From Solanum dulcamara (taxonomy: Eukaryota > Streptophyta > Magnoliopsida > Solanales > Solanaceae), in assembly GCF_947179165.1 (NCBI RefSeq), contig NC_077242.1:43641097-43705096 (forward strand): DNA of 64,000 nt. The letters run 5' to 3'. Below, piece after piece: positions 22,862 through 35,100 of the stretch; position 1 is the stretch's first letter, and each line of letters begins with the position of its first letter. A model generated the notes under the pieces. The model ran no database searches. It saw only the letters and a list, made by a program, of their open reading frames with translations, and was not told the DNA's origin. The position numbers and the translations under genes are program-made.

Positions 22862-24134
22862 ACCAATAACGATGTCTGGTGAGTTCTTCTGATCTTAGCG
22901 ACTTGCCATATGTAATAGATGGCTTGAACCTCTGCCTACCCCCCAAAGTAGTAACTCTCTGGCCAACTATACCGGATGGTGCTGCTGAAGAAAACTGGGC
23001 CTTATTGCCTCCATTACCTGGTCTATTCAATGGAAAGTCTCTCATGTAATGACCTATCTAACCAGAGTTGTAGCAACCACTAGTGCCATCATGGCAGTCT
23101 GCCAAATAAAATCTACCACACTTACCACACGGTGGCTTACATAAAGAACCTTGGACCATACTTCCTTGAGACTGAGTACCTTGAGCTTTAAAGTTATGAT
23201 TACTCTATCATCTCTTGTTATTACTGTTATTCAATGTTGGTGCACTAGCTGATGATGGTGCCTGACTAGAAGACCTCCTTTAAAAGAATAACATGTTTTC
23301 ATTACCACTTTTTGGTAGTTAGTCTCATTACTTGAAAACCTTGCTTTCTTATATTGGTGCTCTTTTCTATCTTTCTTCTTGTCCTTCTCAACATGTACTG
23401 CATATATCATAAGTCTAGAGGTGTCCATGTTAGAAACAAATAAGGAAGTTTTGCACTCTTTCTTCACATGTTTGCCTAGGCTAGAGATAAACTTCATCAT
23501 CTTTGACCTCACATCGGGAACCATCTCTGGAGCATACCTGGATAGCTGGATAAACTAAAAGTTGTACTCTTTTACTGTCAACCCATCTTATTTCAGATTC
23601 ATAAACTCTTCAACCTTTGCTTCCCTCAGCTTTTGGGGAAAATGTGGTCTAGGAATACACTCTCGAACTCATCCCAAATAAAAGACTAAAGCTCCTAACC
23701 ATCATTATCCTCTCACTAGTGTATACCAAACATTAGCCGCATGTTTGAGCTAATAGGAAACAAGCTCAACTCCTCCAATTTCAATCTCATGCATAGCATT
23801 GAGGATCTTCCACATTTTATCTATGAAGTTGTAGGGATCCTCCACAACCTTGGACCCAGTGAATACTGGTGGGTTGATTCTCAAAGCCTCTAATCCTTGT
23901 AGCAGCAAATGGCCCTTGAGAAGTAGAGTTATAGCTTCCCTAAACTCTGCCTCAGATGTAGCGGTCGGCAGAGAAATAGGTTTCTGTGGAATCTCTTGAG
24001 TTCCAGTATCATTCTCCTACTCAGTTACTCGGGCTTAGTTCTTTGTTTGTATTTCAGATGGTGGAGGCATAGTAGTCGGTGGGATTCTAACATCAATAAT
24101 ATTCCTCTAATTGATAGTGCATTTTGGAGGCATG
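22862..24134 (-). pseudogene. gag: Element I gag remnant
   Basis: Gag starts at ATG 24134 (MPPK...), the usual start for this family. Recognisable parts are a PPVFTGSK-type capsid segment at about 23870-23830, the open frame 23231-23524 (MVPDVRSKMMKFISSLGKH, then SNMDTSRLMIYAVHVE), and a zinc-knuckle region near 23045-23110 that ends MRDFPLN where Cys is expected, so the last Cys has become Phe. Several in-frame stops (for example about 23560, 23690 and 24035) and frame changes break it. Confidence 0.8.
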
Positions 24135-24330
24135 ATCTGAAAATGTGTAAATACATGAATTAGAATAGATTTTATAGAGTTAAACTCTATCGTACGAACT
24201 TGGAGTATGAAAGAAGTGAGAATAACTAAAGTCCTATATCCTCGCCATTATAAATGTGGCATGGTTCACACCAATAATGGTGACTCTAGTAGACTCAGCT
24301 TCATATACATCCTATAACTATTGAAATCTT

Positions 24331-24345
24331 TGCTATGGTGCTAAG
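24331..24345 (-). other. Element I primer-binding site, decayed
   Basis: tgctatggtgctaag on the plus strand corresponds to tgctctgataccaag, the complement of the tRNA-iMet primer site in sister elements. Several positions have changed. Its place directly beside the LTR end supports the call. Confidence 0.55.
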
Positions 24346-24347
24346 TT

Positions 24348-24592
24348 TTTCATGCCTTAGATCCACACCCTAGGCATGGTCGGCACTCAGAAATCATTGT
24401 TATTTCCAAAGTGAACTCTTGGTCTGACTGACTATTACACAGAAGACTTTAACTTGATAAAAATAACTTAAAAACAATGAAAAACTTAAATACTTAAAAG
24501 AAATCTCATAAAATGTGTGTGAATAGTCTAAATATATAAAAAGTAAATGCTTAAAACAAAATCTCTAAAAACTGAAGATAAACCTCTACTTA
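24348..24592 (-). repeat. Element I LTR, segment 1
   Basis: This is the primer-site end of the minus-oriented LTR, starting ttcatgcctt. Solo LTR F interrupts it at 24593. The last five bases, ACTTA, are duplicated at 27982-27986. Confidence 0.7.
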
Positions 24593-27500
24593 TGTTATAT
24601 CTCATACTTTTTGTACATTGGAATATTTTTAAGCTTTTCTAAATATGCCATGTGATCCATCTAATCCATGAAGTTATAAAATGATCCTAAGGAAGTTAGA
24701 ATGTAATGGCTCATATCTTGCATAGACTAGTTCTATGTGAAGTAGTGATGGTTTGAAATAGGTTTGGAAGGACTTGAAAGGTGTTCGAGGCCAAATAATT
24801 TGTCACAGTAATCGACCTTCTTACTTAAGCTACTGGTTTGGATGTATTACATAATTAATCTACTTGAGTATATGTCTACCTTTAGTAGCAAGGATCACAT
24901 AGGTTCTTAAGGTAAGACTAATTGCTAACCTACTAAAGAGAACAAGTAGGTGATGCACCTACTTAGAATGTGTGGACTGTATTTAAATAAAAAAAAAAAA
25001 GGCAAGTAGGTGATGCAACTAGTTACGAACTTGTGGCAGGAATTATGGAGGTGATGCACCTACTTTCTTAAAGTAATGGACAAGGTTATTCTGGGATGCG
25101 AGATAGAGATTTTTATTCCTGATTTTAATTAATACACGAATTGGTTATAGATTTTATTTGGTCTAGATTATTAAGTGGGGATTAGGGATTAATTAAGATT
25201 AATTAATTTAATTAGACCACTAAGTGGGACCCACCAAGACACGTGGCATAATATGATTGGAGAGTGGATGATAGTAGGATACATGTCCACAATGGATACA
25301 TGTCAAAGCTGGACATGTGTCACTCTTAGGGGCTGTCATGGATGACCATGGGACACATCTCAAGGATGGACATGTGTCACTCTTAGGGGTTGTATATATA
25401 ATGAAAAATTAATGGCTAAGAGCTCATTTTATCTCATTCTTCTTTGAGTAAAATATAGAGAAAAAGAAAGACATTTCAAGCCATGGCAACTCACGGCCAT
25501 GACTGAGCAAGCAAGCTCCCAAATTCTATTCCCCGCACTATTTTTATAAGGTATTTTCAAACAATTGGAGGTGATTAACAACGTGAGTTAATCATTGAGG
25601 TAGCAAGAAGACCTAATGTGTAATCCACATATTTCAGCCAACTTGAGAAGCCAAGTTGTTAAGGTAAAAATTAATCATTTTCTATACATTTTAGGGTGAA
25701 TTTGGACGTGTTGTGAATGTGTAAATGTGAATTGGAGGTATGAAATTATGTATGTTGGCATTGAAATATTGTTAAAACCGTGTAGGGTCTGTTTCATTTG
25801 GAAATAGTGAATCAATTTAAATTAATGTTTCGGTTGTTGTTGTCATGAGTTATTTAATGAAAATGGAAGAAATTGATATTTCAAGTTGGAGTATAATTGT
25901 AACATGTGGCCATTTGTGTTGAATTGAAAAAATAAGTGTGATTATGATTATATATTGTATCGTTATAATTGTTGGGGCTGTTCTAATTTAAATATGATGG
26001 ATTAATTTTGATTAATGTTGTTGTTGTTTCCATTGGTTATATGATGAAAGTGAAGGAATTTAAAATTTAAAGTTATAATTGTATTGTATTGAGAATGATC
26101 TGGGATGGTTGTGTTGTTGTTCTTGTTGAATTGAAGGACTAAGAATAGTTAAAGCTATAGTGTTGTTGTAATTGTTGGACTATTGTAAGTTTATCCGATT
26201 AAGTTTTGTGGCTGTAGATTATTAAGAGTTACTTGATTACGTCGTAGTCATTATGTTAAAGATTATGGAACATCATAATGTGTGGGCTGATTCGGAATAG
26301 TGTGCGGGCTATTTTGGAACATTCTTGAATCTTTCCTTGGCTAACTTTAATATAGAACTTGAACGTGTGGTTGTTGGTGTTGACTTGGTTGTAATGTAGC
26401 TGGTTTGAATATAAGGTAAATGTTGCCTAATTTTCTAGAAATGAGCTGCTAATGTTGGAGTGCGTTTTGAAACCTTCCCGTAGCTTAACCATAGTTCTTG
26501 ACATTTTAATATAGGTTGAGACACTATTCGGCAGCGTATGCATGTTGTGTTGTGAATAAGCATTAAAGGTGTGTAAAGCTATCCCTTCTTTCTTTTGGCA
26601 TGTCTTAGATATAATTGATATATGATATGAGCTTTGGGGTAATTCCATTCATCAATTCTGAGTATGATTCATGATTCTTATTTACTTCTTGATGTTAAAA
26701 CTCTTAAAGTAGTTAAGCTACTTCCCTTGAGTCTTCTATACGTTGGATAGTTTTTGGTATATAAAAGTCCCTAATCTTAAGGATCCTATAATGATTAATG
26801 TCCTGAACTTTCATAAGTTGTCTCGTGTTATCTTGATACATGTCTATGATCCTTTAGGCTTTACCTAATATGGTTTATAATCTCATTCAAAGAGTACTGA
26901 ACATGACTAGATCCCTGATACTCAAGTATTGATTAGTCTACTTGTCTATTGAGTCTCAAATTATGATCTAAATGCATATGATTACTCACTAATCTACTCA
27001 TGCATACTGTTATTACATCTTTTACCGAGTCCCGAGCCAGGTATATTATCATGTACAACTTTATTACATTATCCACTAAGTCCCTCACTAGAGGATCGGA
27101 TATGCTATATGATGATATGATGATCCAATGATATGGTTATGACATTGAGTCCTACGATAGGCCAGGTGCGGTATATGTGTATACAACTTTATTCACCAAC
27201 TCCCTTATTAGAGGGTCGGGTATGGTATAGTATATGTATATGATGATATGATCATATGATTATGTGATTAGGGTACCGAGTCCCATAATGGACTGGGTAT
27301 GGTATATAATAATGATATGCATGATTTTCTTCGTAAGGCACAGGTAAAGTAAGTTCTTGATTATCAAACTTGTCTACTGGGCTCTCTACTTATGTTATGA
27401 TCTTTCCTATCTTATTTCATGCTTTACATACTCAGTACATATCTTGTACTGACCCCCTTCTTTGGGGGGGGGGCTGCATTTCATATCCGCAAGTACAGGT

Positions 27501-27981
27501 ACTAGCTTCAATGATCCGCCAGCCTAAGATTCCTATTCAGCTATCTTAGAGTGCTCCTTTATCTCGGAGCCTAGACTTTTTTGTATATACCCCTTTATGA
27601 TGTATATATATATATATATATATTAAATTCAGGGGTACGGCAGGGTCCTATCCCACCATATGATACTATTGATACTCTTAGAGGTCAGTAGACATATGTG
27701 TGGGTTGTGTGTATATGTGTTCGGTTATACATATATGACCTATATTTTGGGATGTTGTATGTAGTGACAACCTTGTCTGCTCGTGTATTATGAGGTTTTA
27801 ATTGATTATGATTCCTTAGGAGACAAGTTACCCTGATGCATATATGTAATACTTTAGATAACGTCCTATTTTCTCAAAGACTCCATATTGTGTTTGGTTT
27901 CAGTTTGATGATGTCTAATAGATATGTACACGAGTGCCCAACTCGGGCACTAGTCATGGCCTATAGAGTTGGTTCGTGACA
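24593..27981 (+). mobile_element. R-family solo LTR, copy F (plus orientation)
   Basis: This is a plus-oriented R-family LTR of 3,389 bp, from TGTTATATCTC to GGTTCGTGACA. Identical ACTTA flanks (24588-24592, 27982-27986) prove integration followed by LTR-LTR recombination. Landmarks are a palindrome aagtaggtg-atg-cacctactt (about 24943-24963), a TATA run at about 25393 (tatatataatg), gagtccc...ggtatg repeats at 27020-27300, the paired hairpins at about 27425-27477, a (TA)n run at 27601-27623, and gaggtcag...gtgtgggttg near the end. It has no internal coding sequence; the minus-strand frame 26427-26648 is not a gene. Confidence 0.88.
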
Positions 27982-28920
27982 ACTTAGTGTAAGAAGCCTC
28001 TAATGACTCTGGATAGGTACAAGGACAGACCCACTACTACCCCAAGAAACTAATTATAATGAAATAAAGAAAAGAAAGGAGCTCCTCCAAAAGCAAGGAG
28101 GTCTCACCAACAAGATGGATGGATGTGATCTTCAATGATGTGCCTATTGATGATCTCTAACACTTTTATATGCATCATGAAATGATGCAACATTGAAATA
28201 CATGAGTACATGGAATCTACAATTTGTAAAATAGTTGAATTGAACAACTCACTAAATACTCAACTGAAATAAATACTGAGCTATAAATGACTTAAAGTAA
28301 AGCATGTAAGTGTAATGAAAACTTCAGGCCTTTATAATAAAATAAGATGAATGATGCAACTCAAAGTAATGTAGTATTTTCTCTTAGTGAGGAGTTTCTC
28401 TAACCGACAACAATCACTATAAGCCTCGTGATAATACAACGAACTTCTCTCATTTCCTGAGACTTCCAATACCTTGCAAACTCATCTCATTGATCCATAC
28501 AAAAGTCCGCATCAGGGACTAAAGTGAGGAGTTTCTTGAAACAACATCATGATCCTATCCTATCTTACTACGTAGCTTATGGGATTTGACTTATCTAAAC
28601 TCTTATCAAATCAGTGCTCAATACTATCCCCAAAAATCATATATAATGCCCATATACTCTTGTGAGTGATAATACTCAAAATATGACTCATTTAGTCTCA
28701 TTGGATTTACATTGATAAGCTCAAAATCTTCTCAACTCTTTATGCTTTCTCTTTAAATCAAAATTATTTAAAGACTACTCGCATCTCATCAAACTATTTT
28801 TCAAAAATATCATTTATGCTCAATACTAAAGCTCATTTCGACCTAGTAAAAGCATGCATAAAATAAGTAATACATAGCTTCATGAACTCAAGTAGTATAC
28901 TCTTTTCAAACTCTTTCTAA
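27982..28920 (-). repeat. Element I LTR, segment 2
   Basis: This resumes after F with the duplicated ACTTA. The strings aagcctcta...taggtacaagga...gac are the reverse complement of G LTR sequence at about 41690-41735, and ctcctcacttt...gtccctgat matches inverted at about 28505-28535. It is interrupted at 28921 by the LINE. No genes. Confidence 0.75.
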
Positions 28921-29992
28921 ATCAACAACAACAACAACAACAACCCAGTGAAATCCCACATCGTGGGGTCTGGGGAGGGTAAAGTGTACGTAGACCTGAC
29001 TCCTACAAATGTAGGACGGCTATTTCCAAAAGACCCTCGGCTCAATAGAAGCATAGGAAAAGAGGTCAGACAAGAATATTAAAAGTAGGAAAGTAGATAA
29101 CGAAAGAGTTCCAAATAATAGTATAATCAAAGCACCAAAAAACAGTAGATATCGTCAAATAATAACATAAATACCATAAATAACATAAGATAACATAACA
29201 TACATAACATTAATAACATAAATCAGAGTACAAGAAATCATAGTGCGTTAATACGCCTACGGATAAGGGGGAATAATGCCACTATGTACTAGCCTTTTAC
29301 CCTGATATGTGTCCTCCACACCCTCCTATCTAAGGTCATGTCCTCGGTAAGTCATAAATGCTCCATATCCTGTCTGATCACCTCTCCCCAATATTTCTTC
29401 GGCCTACCCCTACCTCTTCTGAAACCATCCATGGACAACCTCTCACATCTCCGCACAGGTGCCTCTGGGACTCTCCTCTTCACATGCCCAAACCATCTCA
29501 GTCGCATTTCACGCATCTTGTCTTCCACCGGGGCCACTCCTACCTTGTCTCGAATAGCCTTATTTCTAATTCTGTCGCTCCTGGTATTCCCACACATCCA
29601 TCTCAACATTCTCATCTCGGCAACTTTCATCTTTAGCACGTGTGAGACCTTAACTGGCCAACACTCCACCCCATATAACATAGCTGGTCTAACCACCACT
29701 TTGTAGAACTTGCCCTTAAGTCGTGGTGGCACCTTCTTGTCACATAACACACCGGAGGCGAGCCTCTATTTTATCCATCTTGCCCCAATACGATATGTGA
29801 CATCCTCGTCGATCTCCCCGCTGCCTTGCATGATAGAACCAAGGTACTTAAAACTACTTCTCTTTTGGATGGCTTGGTCCCCGAGCCTAACTTTTGCGCC
29901 AACCTCTTGAGGAGTCTCACTGAACTGGAACTTTAGGTACTCTGTCTTGGTCCTACTCAACTTAAACCCTTTAGACTCCAAGGTGAGTCTCC
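28921..29992 (-). mobile_element. RTE-type LINE, 5'-truncated
   Basis: This is a minus-strand non-LTR retrotransposon. Its 3' end is marked by a (CAA)n run on the plus strand (28923-28944), i.e. a (TTG)n tail, followed by the conserved 3' UTR (cccagtg, ccccacgat, gtaggagtcagg on the minus strand). Coding sequence for the RT C-terminus ends at about 29345. Only about 1.07 kb remains, the usual 5' truncation. It interrupts the LTR of element I. A clear TSD was not identified. Confidence 0.88.
29345..29981 (-). pseudogene. RTE LINE reverse transcriptase C-terminal region
   Basis: Two minus-strand frames (29766-29981 and 29352-29750) hold continuous homology. The first has [14 protein letters not shown] and [11 protein letters not shown]; the second has [29 protein letters not shown] and [15 protein letters not shown], ending [17 protein letters not shown]. 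These are hallmark strings of plant RTE LINEs downstream of the RT catalytic core. A stop at the join (TAA where Trp is expected, about 29765) separates them, so it is a pseudogene. The catalytic F/YxDD region and the endonuclease are absent. Plus-strand frames over the same span (29338-29706, 29358-29636, 29710-29910) are shadows. Confidence 0.9.
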
Positions 29993-30988
29993 AATATATG
30001 AAAATATATTATTATTAACTCAAAACAATGCATGAAAAGACACAATTGTAAATACTCAACTGGGGTTCATGGAAGGATAAACATGAACAGTAAACTTAAG
30101 AATTTGATTTTTTGGAATAACCGCTGTAGGAAAACATTTATAGAGAACTCAATGAGAGAGTGTAGCTCATTAAAAAACTCTACAAAAGAGATTTAAAACT
30201 CAAATTTGAAGTCATACTGACTGAATGACGATGAAGGGCTCAAGGATGAACTCATTCCAATGCTATAATTACCCTTACATTCCTTATAGAACGATATGCT
30301 TGGCAAAAATCAAAGAACGCTTTGAATACGCTTGAAGTGTGAATGAGGAAAAAGGCATGTAAGTTACTGATAGGGGACCTAAATTAGTCCAAAAATATTT
30401 GGTTTTTGGTTTGGAAAGGGTGGGAAATGACTATACTACTCTTCATTAAACCTATCTTAGGGCCATCTATGAGTCTTCCTGGAGATAGTGAGAACTTCTA
30501 TGGACCATAGAAGACCCCTCATGGAAACTAGGGTTCAAAATTTGACCTACTAGAATTTGTAAGGTTGGGTCTGCGGACCCCTTCTATGGGTCGTAGACCC
30601 TCATCGTGGGACTTGGTTACAATTTCCTGTATCTAATGAAATTATGATGTTGGGTCTACAAGTCATTTTTATGGATCGTAGACCCCTTTACGGGTTATGG
30701 GAATAGTTTATGGATTGGATCACGAGACTAGGTCATAACCTCTCTTCTACAGACACTTCTCATGGTCCGTAGAAGGCTCTACAGTTTGTAGAATCTACCC
30801 TAGAAGGATCTCAGTGGTCTTAAAATTTATCTAAGGCTGGGAGTAACCTACAAGCCCTACCTACGATTGGTAGATCTTCCTACGGTCGATAGGTATTGCT
30901 CGTGGGTCACATATATGAGGAAGTTTTCTAACTTTCTACTAAGCTTTCTGGATGGGTATAAGACAGAATATATGGGGTGTTATAATTA
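29993..30988 (-). repeat. Element I LTR, segment 3 (LTR 5' end)
   Basis: This continues the LTR beyond the LINE to its start, read on the minus strand as TATAACACCCC at about 30988 (TG decayed to TA). Between 30440 and 30910 it is built of short imperfect inverted motifs around gggtcgtagaccc / ctacggtc, a feature of this LTR family. A related array is at 50340-50690. Confidence 0.7.
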
Positions 30989-31278
30989 TATTTCATGATC
31001 ATTCAACACATTAGCCCTATATTAGATGAGAAGTTAAAATAGTTGCATTTCTATAAAATATGCTTTCTTTCAGAGTTTGAGTAAACTAAAGTAATTATGC
31101 ATTACTTTATCTTGACAACGAGTTTAGAAAATGAGTGATTTTAAATGCATTTAATGAGGTTGAGAAAGTATGATGTTTTAAAAAAAAGTATAATAAGATT
31201 GAGAAAGAGTTGAGTCAGACTCAATTAGGTTCAATGAGACTTAAAGAGATGTATTTGAAGTGTTTTACTCACTACATT
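30989..31278 (+). repeat. Element G LTR, segment 1
   Basis: Plus-oriented LTR of the same family as element I, lying head-to-head with it. From about 31071 (agagtttgagtaa) it parallels 461-786 and the inverted copy in I. The first 80 bases are not clearly matched, so the true LTR start is uncertain and may be truncated. Element E interrupts it; the last five bases ACATT pair with ATATT at 41039. Confidence 0.65.
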
Positions 31279-34018
31279 TGCCACGACCCAATCCCGTAGG
31301 CCACGACTGGGATCCAACCTAGACCCCGTAGATATATTTATCAGTTGTGGCCAAGTCGAACTATAAATAACACAATACTATGCAACATAACCTTATTGGG
31401 TAATAGAATTTCCATAAATCTGTAGCATCTTTCATTTGTATCACATCATAAAAGGGCACGCAAGCCGAAAAGGCTGCTATAACATAATAACATATACCAT
31501 ACATCATGTAGACCCAGTTGAACCAAATTGACATATACAACCCACATATACATGTCTACTGACCTCTAAAATAATAATGACAACTTATGGCAGGACAGGG
31601 CCCGCATCGTACCCCTGAATAATCAAAAATAATTATATACATCAGTGGCCAGTATCAAAAACTAGGCTCTGATATAATAGAGCCTCTTCCAGCTGAGCTG
31701 AACAAAATTCTACCTGACAAACTCCCAAAACTTGTATCTGTACCTGCAGACATAAAACGCAGCCCTCTAAAGAAAGGGGGTCAGTATGATATATGTACTG
31801 AGTATGTAAAACATAACATAATACAATTGGAAGCATATCTGAAATAGAGAAGCAGGGGATAAAATATCAAATCAGGAACTTATACCTGGGAAAGTAAAAT
31901 CATTAATGCTCAAGTTTTCAATATAGTCGGCCCTATCAGGGATCCGGTGAGTAATATATGTAGAACCATCACCTCCTTATTACAACATATCATCACATAT
32001 ATATATACGTACTTGGCCCTCTAGTGAGGGCGTGATGAATAATGCAGTGGAATTGAGCTTGAATCCAATAATCGGCCCGGGACTTAGAGAAGAAGTGTTA
32101 CAGTATACACGAGTAGAGTAGTGAGAAACAAAATACAATTTAAATCATTATCTAAGACTCAATGAAGTCATCAAGTGAACCATCACTTGGAGATTAGGGT
32201 AGGAAGTATCTGACGTATACCCTCTAAATGTCACTAAGGACTATGTAAAAAGGAGTTTTGGAACTCTTAGACATATACCAATGTGAAATATCTTATAGTC
32301 GTCTGAGCATTGGTTATCTTAGAGCCTTTCTCTTTTAAAAGAAGAGTTTTGTCTAATCAATCACTATACAGTCACATAGAAGACTCGAGGAAGCAATGCG
32401 AGTATGAACAACCTTAAACTTTTCAGTGCCTTCAGTTGCACCTTGGTATTTATAGAACCTATGTCCTTTTTCGTCTCCTCGACTAGGTCTTTAATAAATT
32501 AAGGCATTAACGAAAATTGGGCAGCACCTCTCCTATAATATGCCCTATCCAAATTTCCAATTACATACCTAATCACTAAAGCTAACAAAAAACAACATTA
32601 TGCAGCATATATACACCTAAAACATGGCAACATTACACAACACAAGCTCCAAACCACTTGCTGAAAATTACGATATCAAAATAGGGTTTCTCGTCTTTAT
32701 TTTGCAAAGCCTTTAATTATACAAAATGAGGGGTCATGTGACTGCAACCAGAAGCAACCACACCCTTATTATAACACATTTAGTCCCTGAAACAAACCCC
32801 CACACACCTACAACACCACACCATAAGCACAACACTTCACTTCGATGATAATTTAACTATAGCGACTACAATTTGGATTGTCTCCAATGTCAAGCATTAC
32901 TATACCATTTTTACGTTTCCATCCACACACAAGGAATATAATACACTCCATAACAACACCATAAAGTAAAAATTGAAAGGACAAACCTTACCTTATCCAA
33001 AACTGGCCAAAACTGCCAAATTACAACTCGGAACTTCTCCAAACGTGCTGAAATTGAGCGGGCTGTTTGTGTCACTTCTCCGCTGTCCCAAATTGAAATT
33101 TTATGTTATAAAACACAATTATATAGACTTAGGACACCTCAAATAATTAATTCATGGAACGAAACTCGGAGGCTTACCTAGGCAGGCCCAACCCATAGCC
33201 CTCTCTCTTGGCTCTCTAGGTTTGTTTTCAGCTTTCTCTCATTCCTTCCAAGTGTAAAACTGAAAACACTGCTCCGTAGGCACCATAATATACATATATA
33301 CACCTTCCCATGGTTGATTAATACCCTAGACAATTAATTCATGGAGGAAATTGAAGAACTTAACTAAAATTCTTCCAAACTGTGGCTTCCTTTCTTTTTC
33401 CTCCAACGTTTTCTCTCTTTTGTTTGCGGAAGATTCAGCAAATAGAATAAGAAATGACTTAGTATTCATCCAAACACACATTACACACCTCATTAGGAGG
33501 TGACACGTGTCACCCTATAGGGTGACACATGTCCAGCCCCTATTGGGCCACATCAACCATGCCGCCAATGAGGGGCTGCCACGTGTCCTTGATGGGGCCC
33601 ACCCCTAAGTAGGTGAATTCAAGAAGGTGGGTCACCTACTTGCTTAAGGTGCTTCCACGTGTCTCCTTCCTAGATTGCCACGTGTCCTTCTCTTCTCTTT
33701 CTTGTGGGTTCAAAATCTCGTTTTATTTTAAGAGCCTATGTAATCCATGCTACGTAAGCTTGGTATGTCCTTAAGTAGCTCAAGTGTATAAGACTTCTAA
33801 ATTAGTAACTTATGTAGGTAACTCGATTCCTACGACTCGTTACTTGGCCTCCAACTCCTTTCGACTTCCCATGACCCTATTTCCAACCTTCCTTCTCACA
33901 GGTTATCACATTTTTCTTTCCTTAGAGTTATGTAATAGAGTAGTAAATTATCTGACTCACTTCATAACTTTTAAGAAGCTTAAGAAACACTCCGAGCTCA
34001 AGAGTGTGGGGTGTAACA
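31279..34018 (-). repeat. E 3' LTR (left)
   Basis: It runs tgccacgaccc ... ggggtgtaaca on the plus strand, 2,740 bp. It is about 250-270 bp shorter than the right LTR because the segment matching about 39145-39415 is missing; the break lies at a GGAA shared by both edges (about 32398). Hairpins lie at about 31758-31812. Frames at 31642-31836 and 33784-34035 are LTR sequence. Confidence 0.88.
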
Positions 34019-34037
34019 TTCTTCCCCCCTTTTAGAA
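34019..34037 (-). other. E polypurine tract
   Basis: On the minus strand, aaaaggggggaagaa lies directly before the 3' LTR. It is preceded by cgaggacgaatgttct, a string commonly found at this point in solanaceous gypsy elements. Confidence 0.75.
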
Positions 34038-34194
34038 CATTCGTCCTCGAATTTTAACTTGTCTCATAAGGTTTCACAAAGATTTTGGGAGTTCCATATA
34101 ACTGTCATCTCTCAATCCATTTAGGGGTTTAGGTTGCCTTTGTATGTAGAGAATAAGTATATCTTTTCTTTATCTTTTTTTTGACTTCTCAGGT

Positions 34195-35100
34195 CATCCT
34201 CTTTCTGGTTTTTATTTTGCCACAATACTTTGATGGAAGTCACGTCCTAGTTCGCAACCTTCTAACTTGTCGACCCAAGATGGTCATAGGTTGTTCCTCA
34301 TAGTATTCCACCCCGTGGGTATCATCTATGGGACATACTCTAGGTAGATCACCAGCACATTGTGAAGTATCCACATAAAACGTATTGGGCGTATAGTTTT
34401 CCAACCAAGTAGTAAGCTCAACTTACCGGCAATATTTGCCCACCTTACAAGAAACTTGACAAGATCCACTATATTTTGGGCTAAGTTTCCTTTTCTCACC
34501 GAATCTTATTACTCCCTTCCTGGGTGACTCTATTACGAATGCCTAATCATCAGTTTGAATTCTGATTGTCGATGTCGATTAATTGCATATCACTTCTGCC
34601 GATTCTAGGCTGCTAGTTAACAGCTTGCTCAATCATGTTAGGGCCTTTTAGTCTTTGCCTCCAATAGGGGGACTTACATACTCTACTATGCAATGTCTTG
34701 TATGGGGCCATCTGGATACTAGAATGGTAGTCATTCTTGTAGGCAAACTCAATAAGTGGTAGACGATCATCCCAGTTACTCTTAAAGCCAACCACGTGGG
34801 CTCGCAAAATACCTTCTAGCATTTTGATAGTATATTCAGTCTATCCAGCAGCTCAAGCGAAAAATGTGGTACTAAGACCCACATGTGTTACCAATCTCTC
34901 CTTGGATTGATCTCCAGATGTTAATTATAATTGAATTCCCTTTATCTGCGATAATAGCTGGGTGAACCTCATGGAGTCTTGCTACCTCCTTGACCTATAA
35001 CTTCACCTAGTTTTAGCTGCATAGGTTGTCTTGATTGAAAGCAAATGGGTTGATTTATTAGCCTACTCACAATAACCCATATAGCACCCTACTCTCGCCG
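34195..35100 (-). pseudogene. int: E integrase and chromodomain remnant
   Basis: The best-preserved part is the open frame 34613-34822, with LEGILRAHVVGFKSNWDDRLP and EFAYKNDYHSSIQMAPY, the end of the gypsy integrase core. Upstream (to about 35100) GAIWVIVSRL and further pieces of the DDE core are visible but full of stops. Downstream (34195-34600) are KGVIRFGEKRKLSPKYSG and YEEQPMTILGRQVRRLRT, matching the GPF module and a chromovirus chromodomain. It is heavily mutated. Confidence 0.8.

Larger units (their letters stand above)
22438..24347 (-). mobile_element. Element I internal region (gypsy, minus strand, 3'-truncated)
   Basis: This is the 5' half of a minus-oriented gypsy element: primer site, gag and protease, ending abruptly at 22438 beside K. 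It belongs to the same family as G (plus strand, 41943-45527); protein pieces match in order, for example the protease tail ending GHFISYLKARK here and GCFISYLKARK in G. RT and integrase are absent. Confidence 0.8.

Noticed and set aside
29338..29910. Plus-strand ORFs of 66-122 residues
   Set aside because: They lie antisense to the clearly conserved RTE LINE reverse transcriptase and have no domain of their own.
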